This document shows positions 1-9,850 of a DNA stretch of 64,000 nucleotides, piece by piece. Where the stretch lies: assembly GCA_008508345.1 (NCBI GenBank), contig QNGE01000761.1:50133-114132 (forward strand), read 5' to 3'. The position numbers and the translations under genes were made by a program. A model generated the notes under the pieces. It had not been told where the DNA came from, searched no databases, and worked only from the letters and a program-made list of their open reading frames with translations. Numbering within the stretch: the stretch's first letter is position 1; every line of letters begins with the position of its first letter. Source of the DNA: Paragonimus westermani (taxonomy: Eukaryota; Platyhelminthes; Trematoda; Plagiorchiida; Troglotrematidae).

Positions 1-999
1 AGGTGCTGTTAATTCCATACGTTGACTACTGTCGTGGATTCTAGTCTCTGAGATACAGCAAACATCAATATGTAACGAGTATAACGTTCGTGCGAGAGCA
101 GCGTGTTGACCTACCTGTTTTAGAGTACGAACGTTTGAAGGCACCTATATTAATTTGCGTTCTAGGTCGAAGCACAGGACGAGGGAGGTGTGAGACTGAG
201 TTGCGAGAGCTGGGACTTATCGGCACAGTGTTACTATGATTAATTATATCTGTTGTGGGACCTGCAGAGAAGTTACCAGAATTGGGGATCGGGAGGGGCC
301 TGAGAGCTAACTTTGATAAGACGGTGGGGGAGCGGTCAGCAGTAGCATGTTTTCGCCTATCACAGGTACTCGCTAAAACTCTACCCGAGTTAGCGTAGAA
401 TACCAGTCCGGTGTTACTAGTTGATCTACCAATGAGCCCTCCTCCCTGAATACTTCAACAAGGGATAGGCTTCTCCGTCCGATAGTTGTTGCAAAAACGG
501 TGAAGGCTTATTTTTCCTTGTGTACCCGGACATTAGTGGAGTCTATCCACTGCAGCTCTCATCGAGGTCTTGTGCGGGTTTAGGGTGTTGGCAGATTTCC
601 ATCTCACACCCATTTCGTACAGTGTGGAAAACTAGCGGGTCTTCCGGTTTGCCCAGACGTCAGTGCTATAGTTATTAGAATAGCTGTTATTAATAGAATT
701 GTTATTAAAAAACGCGTTCTGCATGAAAGAGAACGAGAAGAGGAAGAACATATATAGTTGGGTAGAAATAGATTGTTCACCTTATGAAGGGCGTTTTGCA
801 GTGAATTATAGCTCGGACCCACAGAATCAGATTCAAGAGCAAGTGAACCGAGATGACCTTCGGACCGCGAAATTTTGCCTGATTAAGGTTAAAGACCTAG
901 TTCGTCCATCATGTTGGACTAACTTACTTAGCTTCTGGTCAACGCCCTTATCCGGTTGATTCAGTTTCCAGGCTTAACGCTAGGGAAGTGCCCTGACGT
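1..999. other. Unassigned sequence
   Basis: Only short open frames with no recognisable domain. The part above about 600 may contain the far 3' end (integrase C-terminus or LTR) of the minus-strand Gypsy remnant that follows, but nothing here proves it. Confidence 0.3.
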
Positions 1000-1800
1000 A
1001 GTTAATTAAGGGTCGTCCCACCTCCTCCGAATAGGTGGCAGATGCCAGCAATGAGTAACGTTGCGGTGTTTACAGAACTTATTGAGATTTCCCTAGAAAC
1101 CCTTGGCTGGCAACTGTGCGGTAAAGAAACCGACCACCAGATGTGCCAGTTGATTGTTGATTATGGCTTCCCAGATCACGGTGGAAGTCGCGGGGGAACA
1201 TGGATTGCTTTCGACAGTTTCTGTTCAGCGTCTGTTCCGACAAACACTGCAGTGATTACAGCGCCCTCCTTCGCATGAGACAGCGAGTCAATCGGGCGTC
1301 GTTTTCGTCGACGTAAGAGTGGTCAAGGAGGGTCATGCCCCACTTTCGTAGTCGACCGATTGTGCGAATTGGGATCCTTTAATTGAACTTAAAGATGGTG
1401 ACCAGTTGCTTGCGGTCAGCCAGTGGTGTAACCTGACAACCAAGCGGCATCTTGTGGAACTTGTCAGTGGCCAAATCTTTATTTTCATTTTGACCATAAC
1501 CCCACTTAGTTACCGTCAAAGAACGTACGCAACAGTCTTTTACAGTCTATGTGGAAGTGCTTTTGGTATCATAGCACGAAGTCCGTGGCTTGAAACATCC
1601 GATGTGACCGTGATCTTCAAATTCTGGCCATAGTATGCCAGCAACTTTAAGGAGCACAGCACTGTTTTAGTCTTTTTGAAGGCTGCTTGGCATTCGGTCG
1701 CTCGGTCAGCTATTGGTCAGCTCTTGCTGTCACGATGCTTAGTGATCAGATAGTGGAAGAGGCATTGTTGGTCATTCTGGGCCAAATTCAGACATGTTGA
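1000..1800 (-). mobile_element. Gypsy-type LTR retrotransposon remnant (RNase H, integrase)
   Basis: Read on the minus strand, about 1790 to 1390 gives the start of a Ty3/Gypsy RNase H domain across frames: ECQAAFKKTK, then VTSDVSSHGLRAMI (the usual ADAS-GIGAV region), then a FHKM / LADRKQLVTIF stretch matching the family's FHKMIYG / TDHKPLLSIF. Lower, near 1034-1085, FCKHRNVTHCWHLPP resembles the integrase segment before the catalytic Glu (FC...H...PPYHP). The order RNase H then integrase is right for Gypsy pol. Several stops and frameshifts break it and no LTR was identified, so this is a dead remnant. Confidence 0.6.
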
Positions 1801-2239
1801 AAATTCAGCAACGAGACAAAACGTTCTGTTAACTTTCACGTCGACAGTAGGTGTTTCCGTTAGGAGTCACATTATGAATGGCCGTTACTGAAAGTTTGTT
1901 TCAGGCGTTTACAACTCGATGGAAATATCAACGGACATGCGTGTCCTTTCCAGTCTGGCATTCACTTAGCTTAGTTCCATGCCTTCCCCATGCTTGACAA
2001 ACTGCCTCATCAAAACCTTTCAGGCTCCATTTCGTTATTATTTTGATAAAAGTCAGTTTTATGACTCCGGTCTTTCACTTTTCATGCCACTCAAGATGTT
2101 GCAGCTTTCAATCTCTCTTCCCTTCGTGTAGCTGATCCCTGAATTTTCTCCATGAAGCCCTGGCTTGAATGCAATATTGCGAATAAAGTCTGACGAAAGC
2201 CTGCTTGTCTTGAAGACGCTGCTGTCATCCTTTGACGTA
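1801..2239. other. Unassigned sequence between two element remnants
   Basis: It should hold RT of the minus-strand Gypsy or the endonuclease of LINE A if either were complete, but I cannot recognise either one. Confidence 0.3.
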
Positions 2240-2714
2240 GCCGTTGGAAGCTACTAGTTTGACATCTCACTCCGACGATCCCAACAGCTGTTGGACTGAA
2301 ATCTCACAGAACATTTTGGTAAAAGGTACTGTATCATGTGACACGCGGGTACATGGGTTGAACAGACGTCAGATCTCGGAGAAGTCCCTGGAGTTGTTAG
2401 AAGTCGTAAGGTACATTCATCCTGGCAGTTTGTATAACAAGACTAGGAGAGATATCCGTTGGAAACTGAAACATAGCCTAGAGGCTGATCGTGAGGCTTG
2501 GTTAGTGTGAGAAGTTGAAGAAATGGAGACCGCTTTTGCCTCAGGGAACACCGACAAACTCTTTAAGCTGATCCGTTGTACTGGGCCCAGGCGACCGTCT
2601 GTTAGTGAAGCTATTAGCTAGGTAAATGGCACACCAGTGCATAATAAATCCAGAAGGTTAGAGCGCTAGGCGAACCACTTCGAGGGTCAATTTAGCTGGC
2701 CTCCTGCTTCTACT

Positions 2715-3700
2715 ATGTTGCCGCCACAAACGTGCAATTTAGCGCCATGGTCAGCGGAGTTGGAACCGCCCACTGAGACTGAGGTCCGCAGTTGCATCCC
2801 GGCTCTCAAGCGTAATAAGGCTACTGTTCCAGGTGACCTCGTGTCGGCGCTTATCAAAGAAGGCGGAAAGGCGTTAGTGGAGGCCTTGACTCGATTGTTT
2901 CAACTTGTGTGGACGACGGGGACCACCACTCCATGCTGAGATCACGCGGTAATTGTTCCTATATTCACGAAAGCTATCAGAGGCTGTTGTGAAAACATGA
3001 GGGTATTAGTTTGACCCCAGTAATTACTAGGATTCTGGTATCCATTATACTTCGTCGACTCACTGCAGTTCGGGAGATAAAGATTAGGGAAGAGCAAGCA
3101 GGGCTTCGCCCTGGTCGGGGATGTATGGAACACATGTTTACTCTCCATCAAGTCCTGGAGCAGCGTCGTATGTACCACCGGCCGACAATCGCCGTATTTC
3201 TCGACTATAAGGTGCGTTTGATTCAGTGGATCGATCTACACTTTTAGAGTCGCTTAAACGTAGGGGTGTACCGACCAAGTGTGTAAACATACTATGGACG
3301 CTTTGTTCGCATACTTCAGCTCTTATTAAGATTTACGGCGAATTGTCTGACAGCTTCAACACCCCGAGCAGCGTACGTCAAGGCTGTCCGCTGTTGCCAT
3401 TTTTGTTTAATTTCGTCATAGACGAAATAATGGAGGATTGTCTCCGGCGCTCAAAAGATGCCAACGTGGACCTTCTACCTGGTGAAACACTGACTGACCG
3501 ATCTTGACTATGCTGACGACAAGGTGTTGCTGTTTGACAACTTTCAAGCAACACATGCAATGCTAGACGCAATTTCGCATTCTGCTAAATACTTCGGAAT
3601 GCGCTTTGCAGCCTCAAAATGCAAAGTGCTTCTGCAGGATTGCTGTGACCACGTAGATTTGATGTTAGATAATGTAGTCATGGAGGTTGTTGAACGGTTT
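2715..3700 (+). pseudogene. Reverse transcriptase of LINE A (broken)
   Basis: Conserved RT blocks fall in three frames: TETEVRSCIPALKRNKA near 2780; REEQAGLRPGRGCMEH (about 3090-3135); a degraded motif A (TIAVFLDYK, where FLDLKAAFD is usual) near 3185; SSVRQGCPLLPFLFN (about 3370-3410); and the catalytic motif LDYADDKVLLF with YADD at 3509-3520. A frameshift just before YADD breaks the frame, and motif A loses its downstream part through a small indel near 3210. The original enzyme would copy its own RNA at a nicked target; this copy cannot. Confidence 0.85.
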
Positions 3701-4495
3701 GTATACCTGGGAAGCTGCATCAGCAGCGGTGGAGGTGTAGGGAATGAAATAGAAGCGCGTATCTCTAAGGCTAGGGCGGTATTCGCTAACTTGAGGCATC
3801 TCTGGCGACAGAGGTGTATTTCTCTGAAGCTTAAAGGTCGTGTATATAAGACAACGGAGGTCGTGTATATAAGACAACGGTGAGGGCCGTATTACTTTAC
3901 GGCAGCGAGACCTAACCGTCTTCAAGTATTTGACCACCGATGTCTGCGTTCAATCGCTCGTATCGGGTGGCACCAGCGTGTAAGTAACGAGGAGGTTAGA
4001 AAGCGGGTGTTTGGTAGTGATTGCCAAGCGAGTTCTTTTGTTCAGTCCCTACGCTTGCACAGGCTTAGGTGGTTAGGTCATGTATTAAGGATGCCAGCTA
4101 GTCGTCTTCCACACCGAGCACTGTTCGCTGACACTGCGACCGACTGGTGTAAAGTGCGAGGTGGTCAGATAATGACCTGGTGTAGGGAAATGAAGTCATT
4201 CTCGAAGAGGTTGGCCACTGTAGATCGAGTTCGTCTTTCGGGCTTGGGCCCTCGCGACTCACAGAGTCGGTGGCTGGAGACTCTGGGTGAGATTGCGGCT
4301 AATCGAGCTCAGTGGCGTGAATGTTGTCGTTGTTTGTCCGAGTTCTCTCTGAGGCGGGGCAGTAAAAGCCGTAAGGAAGCTGTTCTGCTGATGACGCCTT
4401 ACTCTAACTTTCAGCTCGGTTGTTTGTTTGCAATGTGTAGGCACCTTGATGTTGAATGTTTGAATAAAGACGTAATTATTTTCAGTAGTTAGGCC
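3701..4495 (+). pseudogene. Thumb and C-terminal region of LINE A RT protein (broken)
   Basis: VERFVYLGSCIS at about 3690-3725 is a standard RTE post-RT block. It is followed, after a local duplication and deletion, by RLQVFDHRCLRSIARIGWHQR (3920-3980, partly outside the longest frame) and then RKRVFGSDCQ and RWLGHVLRMPASRLPHRALF. A UAG at 4489-4491 ends the frame. Copy C carries the same residues nearly unchanged, which shows that this whole stretch is one ancestral protein. Confidence 0.75.
3837..3882 (+). repeat. 23-bp tandem duplication inside LINE A
   Basis: The 23-bp unit starting GTCGTGTATATAAGACAACG occurs at 3837-3859 and again at 3860-3882, differing only in the last bases. Copy C has it once, so the second unit is a private duplication in this copy. 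It inserts a frame-changing 23 bp and brings a stop at 3881-3883. Confidence 0.9.
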
Positions 4496-4607
4496 CCTGC
4501 CCGTCCCCTTCTTTTTCCCTTCTCTCTCTTCCCATATAGGGTTTGCTTTTTCTTCATGGTTGTGTGGCAGTTGAGCATTAGTGTGACCCACTGATGTACT
4601 GCTGACT

Positions 4608-4620
4608 ATGATGATGATGA
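4608..4620 (+). repeat. ATG/GAT microsatellite tail of LINE A
   Basis: Four ATG units close the element, in the same place relative to the 3' UTR as the longer GAT/ATC runs of copies B and C. Confidence 0.8.
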
Positions 4621-4919
4621 AGACTATCGAACGGTATCAAACTCGTTGCTAACAAGATATGCGACAACCGGAGAAAAATAAGAAGATGCTGCGATGTACC
4701 TGCACGTCAGTTGATGTTTTCCCGAGGTTGTTTATATCAGTGCTTATTTGCAACTTCCTCTAACGGCCACGCTCAAACCTCAGACGACGATCGCTATACG
4801 ATGACATTTATAATACGATTTCTCTTGTCCGGATTGCACACGTCACCGAACATTCTTCTTGACCGATTTGCGTGATCGTCGGTAGCTAGGCCGGGGGCAA
4901 ACATGATTAGGAGCTGTTA

Positions 4920-6180
4920 ACAGTGCTTCAGAGTTCAATCAGAACCTACGGGTTAATCACACCAGCAAACTGCATATTCCAGATTAGCGAATTGGAATTC
5001 CTCGGACGCACTGTTGGACCTGTCGGATCAACCCCATCCCAAGCTGGTATCGAGACGCTTGTTAATCAGACCAATCTCGTTTCACTTCACTTTTTTAATG
5101 GAGCATAATTGTTTTCTACTGCTGAAACATCAGGTGACTGAGCATGTGAATGCGGCCGTTCTGCACAGTCCAGTGGAACATACTGTGGATTATCCGATGC
5201 TCATGTGGTTAAATGCGTACACCCTACCGAGGTTACTATCGTGCTTCGATGGAGTAGGATAGTTTCCCGGTTTTCGCATCTCCGTGCAGCCGAAAAGTGC
5301 GAGGGAAGGATGGTCTCAGTGGCAGAAGGAAACCATATTGGTGATCCAGATGGTTTGAATAATAAACAACTGTTCAACTAGGTCCTGGTTTCAGGTAAGT
5401 GGTGGATATCAGGTTGTACAATAAATGTTTAATCCGGGAGAATCGGTTTCTAAGATTATGGCCGCGATACTTTAACAATGGGGTATTGCCCCCGCACAGT
5501 ACGACTATGACAATGTACACTGGCCACGCAAATATACCCCTCAGGTGAAGCTTCTGCTGCGGTATTCTGGCTGCAGCTCCATGGACTTCCCATTTATTTT
5601 GCAGCCTGACCTCATGTCAAGAGATGAATCATGTTAATATACCCGATGGTATTATGTGACTATGATGTGAACACTCAGGAAAAGATGTTAATTAAAAGTG
5701 AGAGCAAAGCCGTCTGTTGGCTTGCCGATTCGGAGGAGAGCTGTTGATCCAACCAAATGTTGTGCAGTCACGAGGAGATCGGTCAAGCATATTGCCTCCC
5801 TTTCGATAGATGGTATTAAGTGACATCCACAAAGTCAAAAGGGACTCGAGAAATTGGAGTCTTTCTTGTGAGACTGACGTGCTGATGATCGGAGTTCAAT
5901 GTGGGCACCAATGATCCAGGTAAAGACTGCGATACCCATCCTCACCATCTGACGACTTAACCAGCTCGTGTGAGAGCTATATACAGTGGCAAGGGTGCAC
6001 GCAGATAACTATGGACTGTTAACCGATATAGCCAATACTCTAATCCAACTTAAATCTTACTGTTGGTGGTCCGAAGTCTGTATGGACAGCATTTCAACGG
6101 CACAGGTTACTGTTCAAGCTGTACAGTACTGCGTAAACCACAACGGCGTATCCCAGTGTTTGAGAACCGCTGGCGAGTAG
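4920..6180 (+). mobile_element. Gypsy-type LTR retrotransposon remnant (RT end to integrase zinc finger)
   Basis: About 4960-5060 reads CIFQISELEFLGRTVGPVG, the C-terminal RT block of Ty3/Gypsy elements (usually CxF....VxFLGHxVS..G). About 5146-5230 reads AVLHSPVEHTVDYPMLMWLNAYT, a decayed start of RNase H (vLxhPxpxxxlxLxTDAS). About 750 bp later, 5989-6090 reads HADNYGLLTDIANTL then YCWWSEVCMD, and after a frameshift YCSSCTVLRKPQRR, which is the HHCC zinc finger that opens a Gypsy integrase. Order and spacing fit one element. The catalytic integrase core and LTRs were not found. Confidence 0.55.
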
Positions 6181-8200
6181 AAGCTGTATGCCGTCGACAT
6201 AAAAATCTAGATCAAAAGGACTGGCCTTGGAGAGCTGTATACAGAATTGAGAGGCCCGTGTTTCACTGGAACGGCGGACAACTTGGTCCGAACTCTGAAG
6301 GATATCACTATTTCCACTAATCTGCATAATTCTATGAACGCACTTTCTGGAGTAGTGGCACAATGTCAACCTGAGGAGAGTCTGGCTATAATTTTCATGC
6401 CTAGACGTCTTCTCTGCAATACACGAGCAGGAGCGAGGTAGTCTAATTCCGAGTACTGGGTATGCGGGAACCTCGTAGGACCGNGGGCACACAGACGGCC
6501 TTGACGCGTATGCAACACATACTGCACAGCCAATATGAATCCAGTCATGCTTTTCAATTCTAACCATCTGGGATATTACTCGCGATTCATGGATATCACA
6601 GAGGTAGTCAGTCATTTTACTTTTAAGTCGTTGTCCGGCTTTCATTGTGGTGGTATCACTTTGTGCTTTTGTTTCTTCTGACTACCCAGCCAGATTTACA
6701 AAAGAAACTCACTGTTTCAAATCTGAGGAATTAGAAGCTAGAACAATTGGTGCTGTCCCTGTATTGGAAGACCTGACAACTACTCGGATTTTGGACGTCA
6801 GTTATATCACTGATTTCGTGATTCCTCATCTAGTGCACAGTTCCATTTTCTAGTGGCGTCTCATCTGCCTGATCGGTACATCTCTGTATTCGAACCCGTT
6901 TTGGGTATAACGCCTGTCTGTATCCCAGAGTACTTTGTCAGTTGTGTTAACTTCTAAGGAGGGCTCTGGTAGCCATCCGTGAATAATTTTTTTAAAATAT
7001 GAATTGAATCGTTTAGTCGATCTGAGCATAGTGTCTGCAGTGGGCGGATGGATACATAGAAATAGGGCTAAAAATCTGGGTGACATTCTGGCAATGCTAA
7101 GCACTAGGCAGTTGAAAGTTGAGCGAATTTTTAACGCTAGTTGATGTTTTGCCATGGTAAGGACATACAAAAAACGAAGACGATGGAGGTCCGGCACTTT
7201 GCTCAGAAAACCTACCGCTGTCAACCCGATGGGATTCGCTGAGCCTGCTCATATTATGTAGCATTCAGCTCCAAGGCAAACTTACCCGGGGCTGTCGTTT
7301 GTTTTATCTGGTTTCGTATTGCATCGGTGCAATATGGTTGTCCAGTGCAGCTTCTAGGTAAATTGACTTGTACGTATTTGTTCATCACATAGCAGAGTGA
7401 CTTTAGATTTCGCGAATAACTTTCTACTTGATATTTCATGGTTGGAAAGGCTAGATGCGTTGCTTAAGGTATATCGCATAAACGATGTGGCTCGAATTGC
7501 CTCTTCTTCCTCATGTTCGCTTGAACACATTGGTCGAACATCCATACAACCGAAAGTAAAAAACTTGGAATTTCCAATAAATACACGTTTTCCACCGCCA
7601 GATGCGTCGCACTTAAGAAAAATGGAACGCGTTACTGTCACAGCATGGCAATCGTAGACGGAAGATGACAGAATGGTTCGTCGTAACGTCCAGATCATAT
7701 AAATGGATTTGGAATCTTATGCCGAACAGATGTATGCAGAAGCCTTCGCGATTAATATATTACCTGATTGTGTCAACCACAGTTATGGTGTCAATCTGTC
7801 TTCCGTTTAGATCGACTTAACCACATACTTAATCATGCATCACAGATCTGCATAGAATGCTTCCGACGAAATCGGTAGAGAACATATCAGGCAAGCTTAG
7901 TTGATTTTACAGAAGACCTCATGGTTGGTGTCAATCGTTCCCTGATTAGCCTGTCAATGTGAACGAAGCCGTTGAGCATCTTCACGTAGACGACATCGTT
8001 TTATTCTTGCACTGTATCACTTGCGGTCAATGCTGGTTAGGCAGACGGCAGACTAGTATGACGGTAAATTCCTCATTTCTGGGAAACGAAATCAAGGACA
8101 AAGAAGTGATAGGATCTAAGCTGGGAACAAATATTATTGCATCCCAGGTGGGGTGGGAGAGAAGAACAAGGATTTGAACCAAGAGTCAAAAGAATGTTTC
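6181..8200. other. Unassigned sequence
   Basis: Open frames of up to 183 codons on the minus strand (6094-6645) and about 120 codons (6850-7224, 7354-7698) show no domain I recognise. One ambiguous base lies at 6484. Near 7984-8010 the + strand reads HVDDIVLFL, which resembles an RT catalytic box (YADDIVLL), but no other RT block surrounds it, so I do not call an element. Confidence 0.3.
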
Positions 8201-8636
8201 ATCATACACAGCATCAATAAAGTGAATAAAAGAAGAGATAGGAGGTTACTGTGACCCAGGTTTCCCAAAAGGAGGGAGGGTGGTCTGACGAACGACAGCA
8301 AGAGTTCGTTGGTACTGCTTAAGAGAACTATATAATTGGCTTAACTTACTTTTGCCTAAAGTATTCATCATCTCTGTTGACGGCTTTTGGCAAACTTCTT
8401 AGCGTCTGAAAGGCAACATATGGCTAGTAACTAGCATACATTAATGAGTGCAAATGGGTAGGGCAAAAATATGGGGATTCCCTGACGGATTATGTTAGCA
8501 CGACACATTTTTATCAACCGATGGAGGTTAATTGGTGCACTCATGAACTAAATATGGTTATGAATGATTAAATGTTGACTGAAAACCAACAGATTCTTTA
8601 TAGAAACTGAGACACGCTCTGCTGTGTTTTCACGTC

Positions 8637-8660
8637 TAGAACACCACACGTGGTGTTCTA
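8637..8660. repeat. Perfect 11-bp inverted repeat (E-box centred)
   Basis: TAGAACACCAC (8637-8647) and its exact complement GTGGTGTTCTA (8650-8660) flank two bases, giving a compact cruciform-capable palindrome that contains an overlapping CACGTG at its centre. No element was found around it. Confidence 0.8.
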
Positions 8661-9339
8661 TGGCTGTGCTGCCGAAATACTAATCACCGTAGCATTGTTC
8701 TCTTTTGCGACATCTTCACTGAACCGAATCTACTTAATAACGGTGTCATCTAGTATTTTAACTGCAAATCGGCATCCTGTGTAGAACCTACTAAGTTATC
8801 CAAATCTGTGTGAACAGCTTGTTCGAAATTGTTACCCGGGCGTACTTTGTTCACTAGATGCCTGCTTTGTTCTGTGCAATGTCATGAGCAATTTGGGCTG
8901 GACGGACTATCATTTTGGAACCAGGCCACAATAGTGGACCGTTCTTAAGGGGACACCGTATCAATTCGAAAGAAACAGCTACGGATACTGAGATATGTTG
9001 TACTATACAGATGAGCCGTATGCACCATTTTGATACTACTGGGTACCATTAACCAGCACTGTGACCTGCAAAAATCCATTCGGACAGAATATTATTTTAC
9101 CGGTGAATACTGCAACATATAAATTACCTTCCGATAGCTACCATCTGTAAAGTGACTCATTTACCCAGCTGCCGGATGGACGATATATTCGGAGCCAGCT
9201 ATCTTAGTTCACAACACATCACTTACAGAACAGCTGTCTGCTGATGGTACGCGGTTGACCACTGGTTTACAAGTTATGAACATTGCACGTTTTAACAAAA
9301 TCTTACATCAGCCTTCGAATAAACTTAGAGATAACAGCT
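8661..9339. other. Unassigned sequence
   Basis: No recognisable gene or repeat before the Penelope fragment begins. Confidence 0.3.
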
Positions 9340-9850
9340 AACGTACCCAGTTATGTTGGCCGCACGACTAGACGCTTATCGGAACGGATTCGGGAACCCC
9401 ATCCAGCTTGGCTCAACAGTGGTATAACGAAGTCTGTCTGTAGCGCCATATTATCATATCTGGTGGATTCAAATCACACTGTCAACATAAAGGACGCATT
9501 TCGTTCAATCTACCGAGTTAAGGCCAACCGGTCCAAAGCGGTGTGGAGTAGGATCCTGTCTACAGCTGAGGCTATTGGGATCCGAATGTATAACTCAGCC
9601 CTGTGCGCCCAGAAACGTTTCGTTCAGGCTCTGGATTTGCCCTGGCCAACCCCCCGGTTAGCCTGTCAAGACCCATTGTTCAAGTGGGTACTTGATTGCA
9701 TTGTGGCATTGAACTGATTGACCTCATTAACCACACGTCCCCCGTTTACTCCCCTAACGTTTTCTCTTTGAAATGTGTGATATAAATGTGATGTATTTAG
9801 CCTGATGATGAATCACCGAAAACGAGCTTGTCCGCTACAAATTGTTTTTC
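9340..9850 (+). mobile_element. Penelope-like element fragment (GIY-YIG endonuclease and 3' end)
   Basis: The frame at 9283-9717 reads YVGRTTRRLSERIREPHPAW, the GIY-YIG endonuclease signature of Penelope-like elements, then AIGIRMYNSALCAQKRFVQ, matching the C-terminus of the longer copy at 30891-32290 (AISIRLRNPDLCAQKKFVR). RT is absent, so this is a 5'-truncated copy, and the open frame of 144 codons is probably no longer a gene. The 3' UTR ends with the block CTGATGATGAATCACCGAAA (9802-9821) that also ends the fragment at 49600-49865. Confidence 0.85.
9795..9845 (+). other. Conserved Penelope 3'-terminal block, weakly hammerhead-like
   Basis: The block has CTGATGA (9802-9808), a short self-complementary piece, a GAAA run (9818-9821), a near-palindrome ACGAGCTTGT and GTC (9830-9832). 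These are the ordered parts of a hammerhead ribozyme core, and such ribozymes are known in Penelope-like elements of other animals. The A run is one base too long and stem II pairs poorly, so activity is doubtful. Confidence 0.3.

Larger units (their letters stand above)
2240..4620 (+). mobile_element. RTE-like LINE, copy A, 5'-truncated
   Basis: Non-LTR retrotransposon with, in order, a linker (ISEKSLELLEVVR...DREAWLV, 2340-2510), reverse transcriptase (2715-3700), a C-terminal region with LRWLGHVLRMPASRLP (about 4050-4115) and a short ATG/GAT tandem repeat as its 3' tail (4608-4620). The WLGHVLRMP block and the simple-repeat tail are typical of RTE-clade elements. No endonuclease domain is recognisable upstream, so the copy looks 5'-truncated within the linker. 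Stops and frameshifts make it inactive. Copy C (52851-54116, minus strand) belongs to the same family; copy B is a related but different one. Confidence 0.85.

Noticed and set aside
7354..7698. Overlapping 114- and 86-codon frames on opposite strands
   Set aside because: No recognisable motif in either strand and no splice-bounded exon; not supported as genes.
7984..8010. HVDDIVLFL as an RT catalytic box
   Set aside because: No other RT block lies in any frame within 500 bp, so it is probably chance.
9283..9717. 144-codon + frame as a host GIY-YIG gene
   Set aside because: It shares its C-terminus and 3' UTR block with Penelope copies and starts with unrelated codons; it is an element fragment.
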